DNA of 64,000 nt, from contig CAYWVY010000001.1 of assembly GCA_964461885.1 (NCBI GenBank), positions 1-64,000 of the forward strand, given 5' to 3'. A program made the translations under genes and the position numbers. Numbering within the stretch: position 1 is the stretch's first letter; every line of letters starts with the position of its first letter. The notes under the pieces are model-generated. The model made no database searches. It had not been told where the DNA came from and saw only the letters and a list, made by a program, of their open reading frames with translations. This document shows, piece by piece, positions 1 to 7,654 of this stretch. This DNA comes from UBA288 sp964461885. Lineage in GTDB: Archaea; Halobacteriota; Methanomicrobia; Methanomicrobiales; Methanospirillaceae.

Positions 1-6
1 CCCGGC

Positions 7-762
7 CTACATTCTCTGTGGCATGGTCCGCCGGTGCAGCATCATCGTGACGGCCGTAAAGACGAGCGTGAAGACGGCGAGCACGCCGAGATCGATCCCC
101 ACGGGGAAATGGGACGCGTCGGTGAATGCGTATCGCACGAGGTCGGCGAAGTAGGTGAGCGGAGAACAGACGGCAAGCGCCAGGCCCCATGCCGGCAGCT
201 GCTCGAGCGGGACAAAGATCCCCGAGATGAAGACGAGCGGGAACTTGATCAGCGACGAGAGCATCATGATGTTCGAGGGCACGTTCGTCGGCGGCACGGC
301 GAGCAGCATCCCGATCGCCGAGAAGCAGCAGGCGGCGAGGAGGACGGCGGCGGATAGCGTGACCCCGTGCAGGAGCGGGAGGCCGAGCGCGAGGCCGATG
401 GCGATGGTGACGGCCGTGATCCCGATGCCGAAGAGGACCGAGGCGATCATGTCGCCCAGGACGATCGCTTCGACCGTAACCGGGCAGGACGCCAAACGCT
501 CGAGGGTCTTCGCCTGGCCCTCCCAGGGAAAGATGGCAGGCGAGACGGCCGTGGCCGTGAAGAAGAGGGTCATCCCGACGAGCCCCGAGACGAGAAACGC
601 GAGCGGGAGCTGCCGTCCGCCCATGAGGAAGGCGAGGAAGAGGAAGACCGGCATGAAGACCCCGAAGATCAGCACCGGCCCCTTGAGGTAGTAAATCCGG
701 ATGTCTTTCTTCGCGATCGCCCAGGCCCTCCGGACCTGTTCGGCGAGGCCAGCCGGATTCAC
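7..762 (-). CDS. ABC-2 type transporter permease
   Basis: Membrane subunit of an ABC exporter, 251 aa. After a short N-terminal interface helix ending in a KKDIRIYYLKGP stretch there are about six hydrophobic segments, typical of ABC-2 permeases. The start is taken as GTG at 762: it has GGAGG seven bases upstream and overlaps the stop codon of the ATPase gene by four bases (GTGA). A longer frame to 909 exists, but its N-terminus is Arg/Gly/Pro-rich shadow sequence. The substrate cannot be read from the sequence; families of this kind export drugs, lipids or bacteriocin-like molecules. It is the last gene of a three-gene minus-strand operon. Confidence 0.9.
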   Translation of the reverse strand: MNPAGLAEQVRRAWAIAKKDIRIYYLKGPVLIFGVFMPVFLFLAFLMGGRQLPLAFLVSGLVGMTLFFTATAVSPAIFPWEGQAKTLERLASCPVTVEAIVLGDMIASVLFGIGITAVTIAIGLALGLPLLHGVTLSAAVLLAACCFSAIGMLLAVPPTNVPSNIMMLSSLIKFPLVFISGIFVPLEQLPAWGLALAVCSPLTYFADLVRYAFTDASHFPVGIDLGVLAVFTLVFTAVTMMLHRRTMPQRM

Positions 763-1691
763 GGCTCTGCCTCCCCGGTCAGCCGGAGAAACGCTTCGTC
801 GAGCGAGGGTGCGGGGGTGTTCAGGGTCACGATCGCCGCCCCCTGCTGACGGGCAAAGACCGCGAGGGCCCGGACGGCGGCGTCCGTGTCCTCCACGACG
901 AGCTGCCACTTGTCTCCCTCCCGGACGGTCGTGAGCACGGGTTCCAGCGCCGCGAGCTCGCCACTGGAGATCTCGCGGTCGAAGCTGACCTCGACCCGGT
1001 GGACCCGTTCGATGGCCGACTTGAGCTTCTCGGGGGCGTCCAGCGCGACGATTCGCCCGCTCCGGATGATCCCGACCCGGTCGCAGAGCCGGTTCGCCTC
1101 CTCCATGTTATGGGTGGTCAGGAAGATGGTGGTCCCCGCCCGGTTCAGCTCGCGGAGCAGGTCGAGGATCAGGTGCGTGGACTGGACGTCGAGGCCGCTC
1201 GTCGGCTCGTCGAGGAAGAGAAGTTCGGGCTCGTGGAGGAGGGCCATTGCGAGGATCAGCCGCTGTTTCATCCCCTTGGAGTAGGCCTGCACCTTCTGGC
1301 CCTTCCGCTCCATGAGGCCCAGTGTTCCGAGCAGGGCAGCCGACCTCTCTTCGGCCCTGGCCCGGGAGAGCCCGTAGAGCTCGCCCATCAGCATCAGGTT
1401 CTGCCACGCGGTGAGGTCGGTATAGGCGTTCGCCGTCTCGGGGACCACGCCAAACCGTTGCTGGGCCTGCACCGGGTCGGAGCGCATGTTGTATCCGAGG
1501 ACGTGTGCCGTTCCTCCGTCCGACGGGATTATACCGGTCAGCATCCGCGTGGTGGTGGTCTTGCCCGCTCCGTTCGGCCCGAGGAACCCGAATATCTCTC
1601 CCTGCCGCACGCTGAACGAGACGTGATCCACGGCAGTGGTGGCACCGAATACCTTTGTCAGGTCCCGGGCCTCGATCGGGTCGGTCATCAC
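759..1691 (-). CDS. ABC transporter ATP-binding protein (ABC-2 exporter)
   Basis: Cytoplasmic ATPase of the exporter, 310 aa, the usual length for the drug/ABC-2 class. The Walker A motif GPNGAGKTTTT is near residue 40, the signature YSKGMKQRL near 140 and Walker B LLFLDEPTSGLD near 160, followed by the TTHNMEEA switch region. The C-terminal 80 residues form the accessory domain typical of DrrA-like ATPases. The start may be GTG 1691 or ATG 1688; GTG 1691 makes a four-base GTGA overlap with the stop of the small upstream ORF. It should pair with the permease directly downstream. Confidence 0.93.
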   Translation of the reverse strand: MMTDPIEARDLTKVFGATTAVDHVSFSVRQGEIFGFLGPNGAGKTTTTRMLTGIIPSDGGTAHVLGYNMRSDPVQAQQRFGVVPETANAYTDLTAWQNLMLMGELYGLSRARAEERSAALLGTLGLMERKGQKVQAYSKGMKQRLILAMALLHEPELLFLDEPTSGLDVQSTHLILDLLRELNRAGTTIFLTTHNMEEANRLCDRVGIIRSGRIVALDAPEKLKSAIERVHRVEVSFDREISSGELAALEPVLTTVREGDKWQLVVEDTDAAVRALAVFARQQGAAIVTLNTPAPSLDEAFLRLTGEAEP

Positions 1692-1840
1692 CCCGTCCCC
1701 CCGACATCATCGCGGATTCCGAGGAGGACCTTCCGCTGCGTACACCGGATCCCCCGGGCCTCATCCTTCTCCACCGCGACGAGGTGCTGAGGCGACACCG
1801 GGCCGTTCGGGGAGAATTGTGCTGGATCGAAAAGGTTCAT
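1688..1840 (-). CDS. Small protein of 50 aa upstream of the ABC-2 exporter
   Basis: A short frame beginning MNLFDPAQFSPNGP with no recognised domain. Three points support translation: a purine-rich ribosome-binding site (GGAGATAGGA, 1843-1852) just before ATG 1840; a GTGA stop/start overlap with the ABC ATPase gene; and a TATA-like element about 49 bases upstream. The product is hydrophilic and has no signal peptide. It could be a leader ORF for translational coupling, a small accessory protein, or the end of a decayed regulator. No function is assigned. Confidence 0.45.
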   Translation of the reverse strand: MNLFDPAQFSPNGPVSPQHLVAVEKDEARGIRCTQRKVLLGIRDDVGGTG

Positions 1841-1842
1841 CG

Positions 1843-1893
1843 TCCTATCTCCGTCTTCGTGACCGTGGGTTTGCCGGTGACCGCCCTATATCC
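1843..1893 (-). promoter_or_regulatory. Putative promoter and RBS of the ABC-2 operon
   Basis: Read on the minus strand, GGATATAGG at 1885-1893 is a TATA-like box. It would place the transcript start near 1863, leaving a short leader with the GGAGATAGGA ribosome-binding site at 1843-1852. Nothing else is recognised in the gap up to 1977. Confidence 0.4.
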
Positions 1894-1977
1894 ACGGTGC
1901 CCGTGCTCTCCACGCTGAACGACGGGGGATGGCGGGCAAACCCGCTCAACGCCTCATCCGGTGCGCACGATGGGACA

Positions 1978-3066
1978 TCATGATACGAACGAACCGTAGA
2001 TAAACCCGGCGAGCGTGCAGAAGATCACGATCAGGACCACGTAGACGAGGGTCTGCTTCGTCCCCATGAACTTACGGACGACCAGGATGCTCGGGAGCGA
2101 GATGACGGGGTCGGCGAGGACGTAGGCGAGCAGCGGCCCGCGGGCCATGCCGAGGTCGAGGAACATCCTGGCCATCGGCACCTCGACAAGCGTCGGGAAG
2201 TACATGAACGTCCCGAAGAGGACCGCGATGAGGTTCGCCACGATCGTGTTCTCCCCGAGGTACGTGCCGAGGATGTTCTCCGGCAGCAGAGCCGTGAGGA
2301 TACCGGCGACGAAGATCCCGATGAAGAGGAGCGGGAAGATCTTCTTCATGAAGTCCCAGGTCTCCGTGAGCCACATCTCCCGGTCGTCGGGGCCAAACCA
2401 CTTCCAGGCCTCTATGGCGACAAGGAGGACCAGGAAGGGGAGGATGACGAACCGGAGCGGGATCCCGGCCAGCGTGTTCACCATGAAGATGTTCCAGGTA
2501 CCGACGAAGAGGACGGCCACGAGGGTCGCGATGAACAGGACGACGTTCCGCTGGTTGGTCTCGGCCTCCGTCCCCGGCCCGCACGCGCACGCGATGGGGG
2601 CGTCGGGCGTCGCCTCGGGCCGCTTCTCCGGGAAGAGCGTCGAGATGACGAGGCCGATGATGACGGCGAAGATGATCGAGAGCGTGATGCGGGCGAGCGC
2701 GAAGTCGGCCCCGATGACGCTCCAGGTCAGGGAGACGGCGAGGATGTTCGTGCCCGGGGCCGTGTAGAGAAAGGCGATCGCCGGCCCGATCCCCGCGCCC
2801 TTCTTCTTGATCCCTGCGAAGAGCGGGAGGATCGTGCAGGAGCAGACCGCGAGGAGGAGCCCGGAGGCGACCGCGACCGGGTACGCGATGTACCGCGGGG
2901 TCTTCTCGCCGAGGTACTTCGTGATCGCCTCTTTGTGGAGCAGCGCGTTCATCGCGCCCGCGATGAAGAACGCCGGGATCAGGCAGGTGGCGACGTGCGC
3001 CGTGACGTACTCGATGAGCGCCGTAACCCCCCCCATCAGCCCGTTGATCAACAGGTCTTCAATCAT
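1978..3066 (-). CDS. UPF0718 (DUF318)-type permease, set A
   Basis: Polytopic membrane protein of 362 aa with about eight to ten hydrophobic segments in two repeats, resembling the UPF0718/DUF318 permeases related to ArsP/YraQ. The CSCTILPLFAGI motif in the first half is typical; the same position in the second permease (6518-7492) reads CSCSAVPLF. A cytoplasmic loop near residues 155-170 holds a CACG pair. Family members are linked to efflux of arsenicals or other thiol-reactive metals, so the substrate here is inferred. ATG 3066 follows AGGTGA by five bases; GTG 3075 is an alternative. The start overlaps the end of the preceding gene, so the two are probably coupled. Confidence 0.85.
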   Translation of the reverse strand: MIEDLLINGLMGGVTALIEYVTAHVATCLIPAFFIAGAMNALLHKEAITKYLGEKTPRYIAYPVAVASGLLLAVCSCTILPLFAGIKKKGAGIGPAIAFLYTAPGTNILAVSLTWSVIGADFALARITLSIIFAVIIGLVISTLFPEKRPEATPDAPIACACGPGTEAETNQRNVVLFIATLVAVLFVGTWNIFMVNTLAGIPLRFVILPFLVLLVAIEAWKWFGPDDREMWLTETWDFMKKIFPLLFIGIFVAGILTALLPENILGTYLGENTIVANLIAVLFGTFMYFPTLVEVPMARMFLDLGMARGPLLAYVLADPVISLPSILVVRKFMGTKQTLVYVVLIVIFCTLAGFIYGSFVS

Positions 3067-3301
3067 CGTTTTCACCTGGAGGGGTATCGGTCATCTCGTC
3101 CGTTCCGGCCGCCTCCTTCCGATAGGGGAGCCGGGACAGGCAGAACCGCGCGCCGAACCGCGCCTCGTTCAGGGCGAGTCCGCGCACTGCTGCGGTCAGC
3201 GTTCTCCTGTCGGGGTTCATCCCCCGCCCGTTCTCCGGGGCGTAGTCCCCGGCCCATCTCAGCACATGGTCCGCGCCGCTCGTCTCCGGATTCGTCTTCA
3301 T
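3059..3301 (-). CDS. Ferredoxin:thioredoxin reductase catalytic-subunit-like protein lacking the active-site cysteines
   Basis: 80 aa. Residues 16-60 match the N-terminal half of ferredoxin:thioredoxin reductase catalytic subunits: a tryptophan/tyrosine helix, an MNPD turn, then LNEARFGARFCLSRL. In active family members this block reads NEERYGxxYCPCR and is followed by further CPC and CHC motifs. Here CPC is replaced by CLS, only one cysteine remains, and the protein ends in an acidic tail instead of the second motif. It cannot carry the 4Fe-4S/disulfide centre and may be a binding protein or a decaying remnant. It lies between the DGC-domain gene and the permease and overlaps the permease start. 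Confidence 0.6.
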   Translation of the reverse strand: MKTNPETSGADHVLRWAGDYAPENGRGMNPDRRTLTAAVRGLALNEARFGARFCLSRLPYRKEAAGTDEMTDTPPGENDD

Positions 3302-3307
3302 GGCCGT

Positions 3308-3703
3308 TCAGCCGCCTCCGCCGTACCCGCAGTCCGGCGCGCAGCACGGGCTCCTGTCCTGCGGGGCGATGTCCGAGGCGTCGGCGTCCTTCCCGGCGCC
3401 CCGCCAGCAGGCGGAGACCACGGTCTCGACATCGTCCGGGGTGCAGGTCTTCGACGGCCTCTTCGCGCCATGGAACGAGCAACCATCGATCCCGACGACC
3501 TCGTCGACGTTCCTCGCGCTGTTGACCAGGCCCTCGTCCCCGATTGCCAGCCTGGCGACGCAGGCGATGCTGCCGTAAACCTCCCCGGTCAGCTCCACGG
3601 CAGCGAGATTGGCGACCTGGCCCGTGTTCGCCTGCCCGGCGCACGGGCAGATGATCCGGCCAGGTTCGTTCGCTCCGCAGGAGCAGATCGGGGTCTCTGC
3701 CAT
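3308..3703 (-). CDS. DGC-domain putative zinc-binding protein, set A
   Basis: 131 aa, Cys-rich. The N-terminus has CSCGAN and CPCAGQ pairs and a GQVANLAAVELT segment. The middle has EVVGIDGCSFHGAKR, the signature that gives the DGC family its name, followed by a C-terminal CW and CCAPDC cluster. DGC proteins are thought to bind zinc or other thiophilic metals; their function is unproven. The gene starts four bases after the thioredoxin-like gene. A second DGC gene lies at 5033-5380 in the paralogous set. Confidence 0.78.
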   Translation of the reverse strand: MAETPICSCGANEPGRIICPCAGQANTGQVANLAAVELTGEVYGSIACVARLAIGDEGLVNSARNVDEVVGIDGCSFHGAKRPSKTCTPDDVETVVSACWRGAGKDADASDIAPQDRSPCCAPDCGYGGGG

Positions 3704-3707
3704 CGTT

Positions 3708-3944
3708 CTATCCCTGGAGGAGCCTCTTGAGCTCGTCTACTGTCGCCACCCGGCCCGAGAGCTGCATCTTCCCATCGATGAAGAGGGCGGGCGTGCTCAT
3801 GACACCGCGCTCGACGAGCTCGTCTATCGAGTCGACCTTGATCACCTCGGCCTCCGCGCCAAGGCCCTTCACCGCCTCCTGCACGTTGGCGAGCAGCCGC
3901 TTGCATTTTGCGCAGCCGGTTCCGAGTACTTCGATCTTCATCAT
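3708..3944 (-). CDS. Thioredoxin-fold small redox protein, set A
   Basis: 78 aa, a single thioredoxin-like domain of the small redox-active disulfide protein class. The GTGCAKCKR active-site loop gives CAKC at residues 11-14, and STPALFIDG supplies the cis-proline. GGAG lies six bases before ATG 3944. It is first in a four-gene minus-strand operon (this gene, DGC protein, FTR-like protein, permease) and is preceded by a palindrome-containing promoter. A likely role is thiol exchange with metal-binding partners encoded in the same operon. The 6005-6244 gene is a close paralogue. Confidence 0.88.
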   Translation of the reverse strand: MMKIEVLGTGCAKCKRLLANVQEAVKGLGAEAEVIKVDSIDELVERGVMSTPALFIDGKMQLSGRVATVDELKRLLQG

Positions 3945-3959
3945 GTGTTTCTCCTATAG

Positions 3960-3980
3960 TGAACTGGGTTCAATAAAACT
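3960..3980 (-). promoter_or_regulatory. TATA box and palindromic operator upstream of set A
   Basis: TGAACTGGGTTCA at 3960-3972 is a perfect inverted repeat (TGAAC and GTTCA, three-base centre). On the minus strand a TTTTATTG box lies directly upstream at about 3972-3979, 32 bases from ATG 3944, so the palindrome falls between TATA and the predicted start. The TGAA half-site is shared with the arsR operators at 7790-7861. The rest of the 3945-4067 gap shows nothing recognisable. Confidence 0.5.
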
Positions 3981-4067
3981 TGTGATCCTGCGGACACTGA
4001 AAAGCGGTTTTCGGGCTGCCTGGTCAGGAGAGTGCCGACTGCGGTCGTCCCCCGCACGGCCCTGCGT

Positions 4068-4961
4068 TCAGTCCCCCTGCTGGTGCTGTGCATTCCGTGC
4101 CTTCAACCGCTCGATCAGGGTCAGGGCCCGTTCCTTCGCAGCGGCCTCCTTTTCGTCCTTCGGCATGGCCGGGGGCCACGCGATCCTCCAGGCCGGCCGA
4201 CCGCCGACCGGCTCGGCCGGGTTCGTGCCGGGGTCGCAGAGGGGGTGGTCCCGGCTCCGTTCGTTGTAGAGCCGGTCGCACTCTACGCCGAACGCGACTG
4301 TCTCGGGATCGGCCGCTTCCCGAGGGAGCGCCCGGAGAAGCTCGCAGACATGGATGAGCCCGGCTGTCTCCTTGTCGCAGGTCCGGCCATGGCGCGGCGC
4401 CCAGCAGTGGTGGCAGATGCGGAGGCCGAAGTAACGCAGCGTCTCCGGTGAGAGAGGCCGGCCCTCGAGCTCCGATGCGGCCTCGACCGTCGACCCGCAC
4501 GGGGACCCGCGCAACACCTCGAGCCGCACGAGCGTGCCGTCGCGGACCGTAGCCGCGAGCCGGGGCCGGCCGAAGGCGCGGGCGAAGGTATCGATCGCGT
4601 CGATCCCGGTTATCGGCTCGAGCGAACACATGGTCTCGGGCGCGACCACGGCCGGGTTGATCCTCAGCGCCTGCCGGACGAAACCCGGGCCGAACGAGAC
4701 GCCGAGGATTACGGGCCGGCCCTTCTCGACGAGCGCGAGCGCCTGGGCGGGCGACCGGATGTACGACAGGTAGAGGTCGGCGTCGGGCACCTCGATCGCG
4801 ACATCGTCCACGACAGTCGAAGGGACGGGCTCGATCAGCGCGAAGTCCGTTGGAAACCGGGCCACACACTGCTCGAAGGCCCGGTCGCCAAACGTCCCGT
4901 CCGAGACGATGCAGACCTGCAGCGGCCTCACTTCCGGTTGACCTGCCCCCGGTCCGGCCAT
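4068..4961 (-). CDS. DUF166 family protein
   Basis: 297 aa from ATG 4961, which has GGGAG seven bases upstream; ATG 5036 overlaps the previous stop by four bases and is an alternative. The fold begins with LQVCIVSDGTFG and includes GVSFGPGFVRQAL, a RGSPCGSTVEAA motif near residue 175 and a C-terminal HHCWAPRHGRTCD cysteine/histidine cluster. This pattern matches DUF166, a methanogen-rich family once labelled thymidylate synthase-like; no activity is established. It is the last gene of the second thiol/permease set. The conserved Cys positions fit a metal- or flavin-binding role, which is inference. Confidence 0.65.
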   Translation of the reverse strand: MAGPGAGQPEVRPLQVCIVSDGTFGDRAFEQCVARFPTDFALIEPVPSTVVDDVAIEVPDADLYLSYIRSPAQALALVEKGRPVILGVSFGPGFVRQALRINPAVVAPETMCSLEPITGIDAIDTFARAFGRPRLAATVRDGTLVRLEVLRGSPCGSTVEAASELEGRPLSPETLRYFGLRICHHCWAPRHGRTCDKETAGLIHVCELLRALPREAADPETVAFGVECDRLYNERSRDHPLCDPGTNPAEPVGGRPAWRIAWPPAMPKDEKEAAAKERALTLIERLKARNAQHQQGD

Positions 4962-5032
4962 GGATCTTCTCCCGTCATGGCCCTCGGCCAGTGAGGCCGG
5001 CGCCCCTGTTTGTGCGCCAGGCCACAAGGGAA

Positions 5033-5380
5033 TCATGCCGCCTCCGTTGCATCGAGCACGGCCCTCGTGACCGTCTCGATCTCATGATACCTGACCTCGG
5101 CCCGGCCGTCCTTGACGATCCCGAGCTCGATAGCCATGAGCCGGACCCCGGGTTCGACCCCGGCCTCGGTCGCCTTCCGGCTGCCGCAGCAGTCCTCGCA
5201 CCCGTCGAGCGCGATCACGAGGTCCGCGTTGCGGGCCGCGTCCGCTATCGCGTCGGGCCCCGCCTGCGCTCGAACCCATTCGATTCGGCCAGGCCGGCGC
5301 ATCAGCACGTTCTGTGCCACCGCGGTCGTGAGCCGGCCGACGTTCGAAAGTCCTGAACAGGTGATCAGCGTCGCCGCCAT
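5033..5380 (-). CDS. DGC-domain putative zinc-binding protein, set B
   Basis: 115 aa starting at ATG 5380, which follows a GGTGATGGA ribosome-binding site; upstream codons give only an alanine-rich run. LITCSGLSNVGRLT at the N-terminus and LVIALDGCEDCCGSRK in the middle correspond to the two Cys motifs of DGC proteins. Compared with the 3308-3703 paralogue it lacks the C-terminal Cys cluster and has DGCEDCC instead of DGCSFHG. It lies directly downstream of the DUF2703 gene, and its stop codon overlaps a possible DUF166 start. Confidence 0.75.
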   Translation of the reverse strand: MAATLITCSGLSNVGRLTTAVAQNVLMRRPGRIEWVRAQAGPDAIADAARNADLVIALDGCEDCCGSRKATEAGVEPGVRLMAIELGIVKDGRAEVRYHEIETVTRAVLDATEAA

Positions 5381-5384
5381 TCCA

Positions 5385-5858
5385 TCACCTGCGGCCCCAA
5401 CCGCCGCTGCCGCAGCCGCAACCGTCGCCGTCACCCGAGGGCGGCTGTTTCCGGTCGCTTCCGGTGACCGGCATCTCGGCCCGCCGGTCGGCCGCAGTCA
5501 TGCTCGCGGCCGCGATCAGATACCCGGGCAGCTCCTCGTGCTCCTCGTCGCCGCTCTTCACCATGCGGCAGGCACAGGGCGCGCCGACGAGATCGCCGCA
5601 GGAGGGGCAGTCCGAGACCGCGGCCGTCCCGCCGATCAGTTCTTCGATCAACGCGCCGTCGACCAGGACCTCGTTCGAGTGCGCGATCTCTTCGGGCGGG
5701 AGCTCGACCTCGCGGAACTCGAGCACGATGCCCTGCGCCGCAAGCACAGGCCCCATCGCCTCGATCGCTGCCCGGACGTTCGCCCCCGTGCCGCCGCACC
5801 GCTCGCAGGTCTCGCCTTCGACTGCGAGGTAGTGCCATTCGACCACGAGCGGTTTCAT
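5385..5858 (-). CDS. DUF2703 domain protein
   Basis: 157 aa. The N-terminal WHYLAVEGETCERCGGTG segment carries the CxxC of DUF2703, followed by a thioredoxin-like alpha/beta pattern (EFREVELPPEE, SNEVLVDGALIEELIG) and CPSCGDLVGAPCACR. The tail is Gly/Cys rich. The family occurs beside thiol-redox, arsenic and metal genes and probably binds metal through CxxC; its activity is unknown. GGAGGAGC precedes the ATG. The 146 bases upstream (5859-6004) hold no intact gene but one frame ends in ADEGCCG. Confidence 0.75.
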   Translation of the reverse strand: MKPLVVEWHYLAVEGETCERCGGTGANVRAAIEAMGPVLAAQGIVLEFREVELPPEEIAHSNEVLVDGALIEELIGGTAAVSDCPSCGDLVGAPCACRMVKSGDEEHEELPGYLIAAASMTAADRRAEMPVTGSDRKQPPSGDGDGCGCGSGGWGRR

Positions 5859-6004
5859 GCTCCTCCAGTTGCAGATTCCATCGCCATCGCCTCACCCACA
5901 GCACCCCTCGTCGGCCGTCCTCGCCGCCGTGACGAACCCTTCTGCTCGCTCCCGACGCCGCCGAGGAGGCCATAGACGACGGTGCGTTTCGGTGTCTGCA
6001 ACGT

Positions 6005-6244
6005 CTACCCCCCCACCGTCAGCAGTTCTTTAATCTCCCTGACCGACGGCACCCGTCCTGCGACCCTGGTCTCGCCGTCGATCGCGAGCGCCGGGGTGAA
6101 GAGGACCCCCCGGTCCATGATCGCGGCGAGGTCATCGACCTTGAAGATCTCCGCAGCGATCCCGGTCTCTCTGACCGCTTCCGCAACGTGCTTCTCGAGC
6201 TGGTGACACCTTGCGCACCCCGTTCCAAAGACTTCGAGCTTCAT
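6005..6244 (-). CDS. Thioredoxin-fold small redox protein, set B
   Basis: 79 aa, paralogue of 3708-3944. It has the GTGCARCHQ active-site loop (CARC at residues 10-13) and FTPALAIDG with the cis-proline. The start has GGGAGGTACCAG just before ATG and overlaps the preceding stop by four bases (ATGA), so translation is probably coupled. A thiol-exchange partner for the neighbouring Cys-rich proteins is the likely role. Confidence 0.88.
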   Translation of the reverse strand: MKLEVFGTGCARCHQLEKHVAEAVRETGIAAEIFKVDDLAAIMDRGVLFTPALAIDGETRVAGRVPSVREIKELLTVGG

Positions 6245-6513
6245 CTGGTACCTCCCTGGTTATTCCATCGTCCGTATTCCCGGGACTCCGCCCCGAAGCA
6301 AGCCCTGGCAGCCGGCGGCGGGACGTAGTTATGGACCTTCACACGCTTGAGCAGCTCGGCCCGGACTGCCGACTCATCGGCGAGGCCGAAGTCGCGCACC
6401 CCGGCAAAGACGAGGTCGAGCCAGTCGAGCCCGACCGTCGCATCGTTTACGTCCACCGCCATCACGCGCCGCATCGCGTCCGCAGCGCAGCACGGTATGT
6501 GATTGTTCTTCAT
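6241..6513 (-). CDS. Conserved small protein with N-terminal CC motif
   Basis: 90 aa, no named family recognised. It begins MKNNHIPCCAADAM, continues with an acidic alpha-helical middle (DWLDLVFAGVRDFGL) and ends with a KVHNYVPP motif and an Arg/Gln-rich tail. The vicinal cysteines and the position between permease and thioredoxin-like genes suggest a role in metal or thiol handling, for example as a carrier. GAGGTGA precedes ATG 6513, and the stop overlaps the next start. Confidence 0.6.
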   Translation of the reverse strand: MKNNHIPCCAADAMRRVMAVDVNDATVGLDWLDLVFAGVRDFGLADESAVRAELLKRVKVHNYVPPPAARACFGAESREYGRWNNQGGTR

Positions 6514-6517
6514 CGCA

Positions 6518-7492
6518 TCACCTCACGATCCAGTTGAACAGATAGCCCACCGCGATGATCCCGGTCCCGACGACGCCGATGAAGACCGCGAGCAGGCGCG
6601 GCTTGAGCACCTTTCGGAGCAGGATCATCTCCGGGAGCGAGAGCGCCGTCACGGCCATCATGAACGCGAGGGCCGTTCCGAGCGCGACACCGGCGCGGGT
6701 CAACTCCGAGACGAGCGGCAGGATTCCGGCCGCATTCGAGTAGAGCGGGATCCCGATCAGCACGGCGATGATCACTGAGAGCGGGTTGCCCGGTCCCGCC
6801 CATTCCGCCAGTGCGCCGGCCGGGATCCAGCCGTGCATCAGCGCGCCGATCCCGATGCCGATCACGACATAGAGCCAGATCCGCTTGAGGATGTCGAGCG
6901 AGGCCTCCCCTGATCCGACGAGCCGCTCCCTGAGCGCCGGCGTCTCGCCTTCGGGTCCCGCGGCCCCGACCTTGATCTGGTAGACGTACTCCTCGACGTG
7001 CTTCTCCATGCCGAGCCGGCCGATCACGATCCCCCCAGCGATCGCGATGCTCAGGCCGGCCGCAACGTAGATCAGCGCGATCTGCCAGCCGAAGAGGCCC
7101 CAGAGCATGCCGAGTGCGATCTCGTTGACCATCGGTGCCGAGATCAGGAACGAGAACGTCACCCCGAGCGGGATCCCGGCCTCGACGAAGCCGATGAAAA
7201 GCGGCACGGCCGAGCAGGAGCAGAACGGCGTCACGATTCCGAGGAGCGCGGCGAGGACGTTGCCGACGACAGTCGACCCCTTCCGCTCGGTCAGCCACGC
7301 CCGCGTCTTCTCGGGCGAGAAGAAACTCCGCAGGAACGTGATCGCGAAGATGATCACGGCCAGGAGGACGAAGATCTTGACCGTGTCGAAGATGAAGAAG
7401 TTCAGGGCCGAAGCCGCTGAAGACTCGGGCGAGAGGCCGAGCACACCGTACGTGAACCAGTCCACGACCGCCTGCCAGGGCTCAAAGACCAT
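6518..7492 (-). CDS. UPF0718 (DUF318)-type permease, set B
   Basis: 324 aa polytopic membrane protein of the YraQ/ArsP-like permease group. The first repeat carries TPFCSCSAVPLFIGFVEAG and the second IGIPLYSNAAGILP, a hallmark pair of this family, with about eight to ten membrane segments and a charged cytoplasmic loop near residues 170-200. A strong GGGAGG site precedes ATG 7492. The proteins are implicated in efflux of arsenicals or related metal-thiol species; substrate unknown. It is probably transcribed from the divergent promoter it shares with arsR, through the truncated gene at 7655-7763. Confidence 0.88.
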   Translation of the reverse strand: MVFEPWQAVVDWFTYGVLGLSPESSAASALNFFIFDTVKIFVLLAVIIFAITFLRSFFSPEKTRAWLTERKGSTVVGNVLAALLGIVTPFCSCSAVPLFIGFVEAGIPLGVTFSFLISAPMVNEIALGMLWGLFGWQIALIYVAAGLSIAIAGGIVIGRLGMEKHVEEYVYQIKVGAAGPEGETPALRERLVGSGEASLDILKRIWLYVVIGIGIGALMHGWIPAGALAEWAGPGNPLSVIIAVLIGIPLYSNAAGILPLVSELTRAGVALGTALAFMMAVTALSLPEMILLRKVLKPRLLAVFIGVVGTGIIAVGYLFNWIVR

Positions 7493-7554
7493 CGGCCGCG
7501 CCTCCCACTACAGGCCTGATCTGTTCATGTGCGGATATGGCGCTCACCTCGCAG

Positions 7555-7654
7555 NNNNNNNNNNNNNNNNNNNNNNNNNNNNNNNNNNNNNNNNNNNNNN
7601 NNNNNNNNNNNNNNNNNNNNNNNNNNNNNNNNNNNNNNNNNNNNNNNNNNNNNN
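7555..7654. other. Assembly gap (100 N)
   Basis: A run of exactly 100 N, most likely a scaffolding placeholder rather than a measured distance. It interrupts a short membrane-protein gene between permease set B and arsR. Confidence 0.95.
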
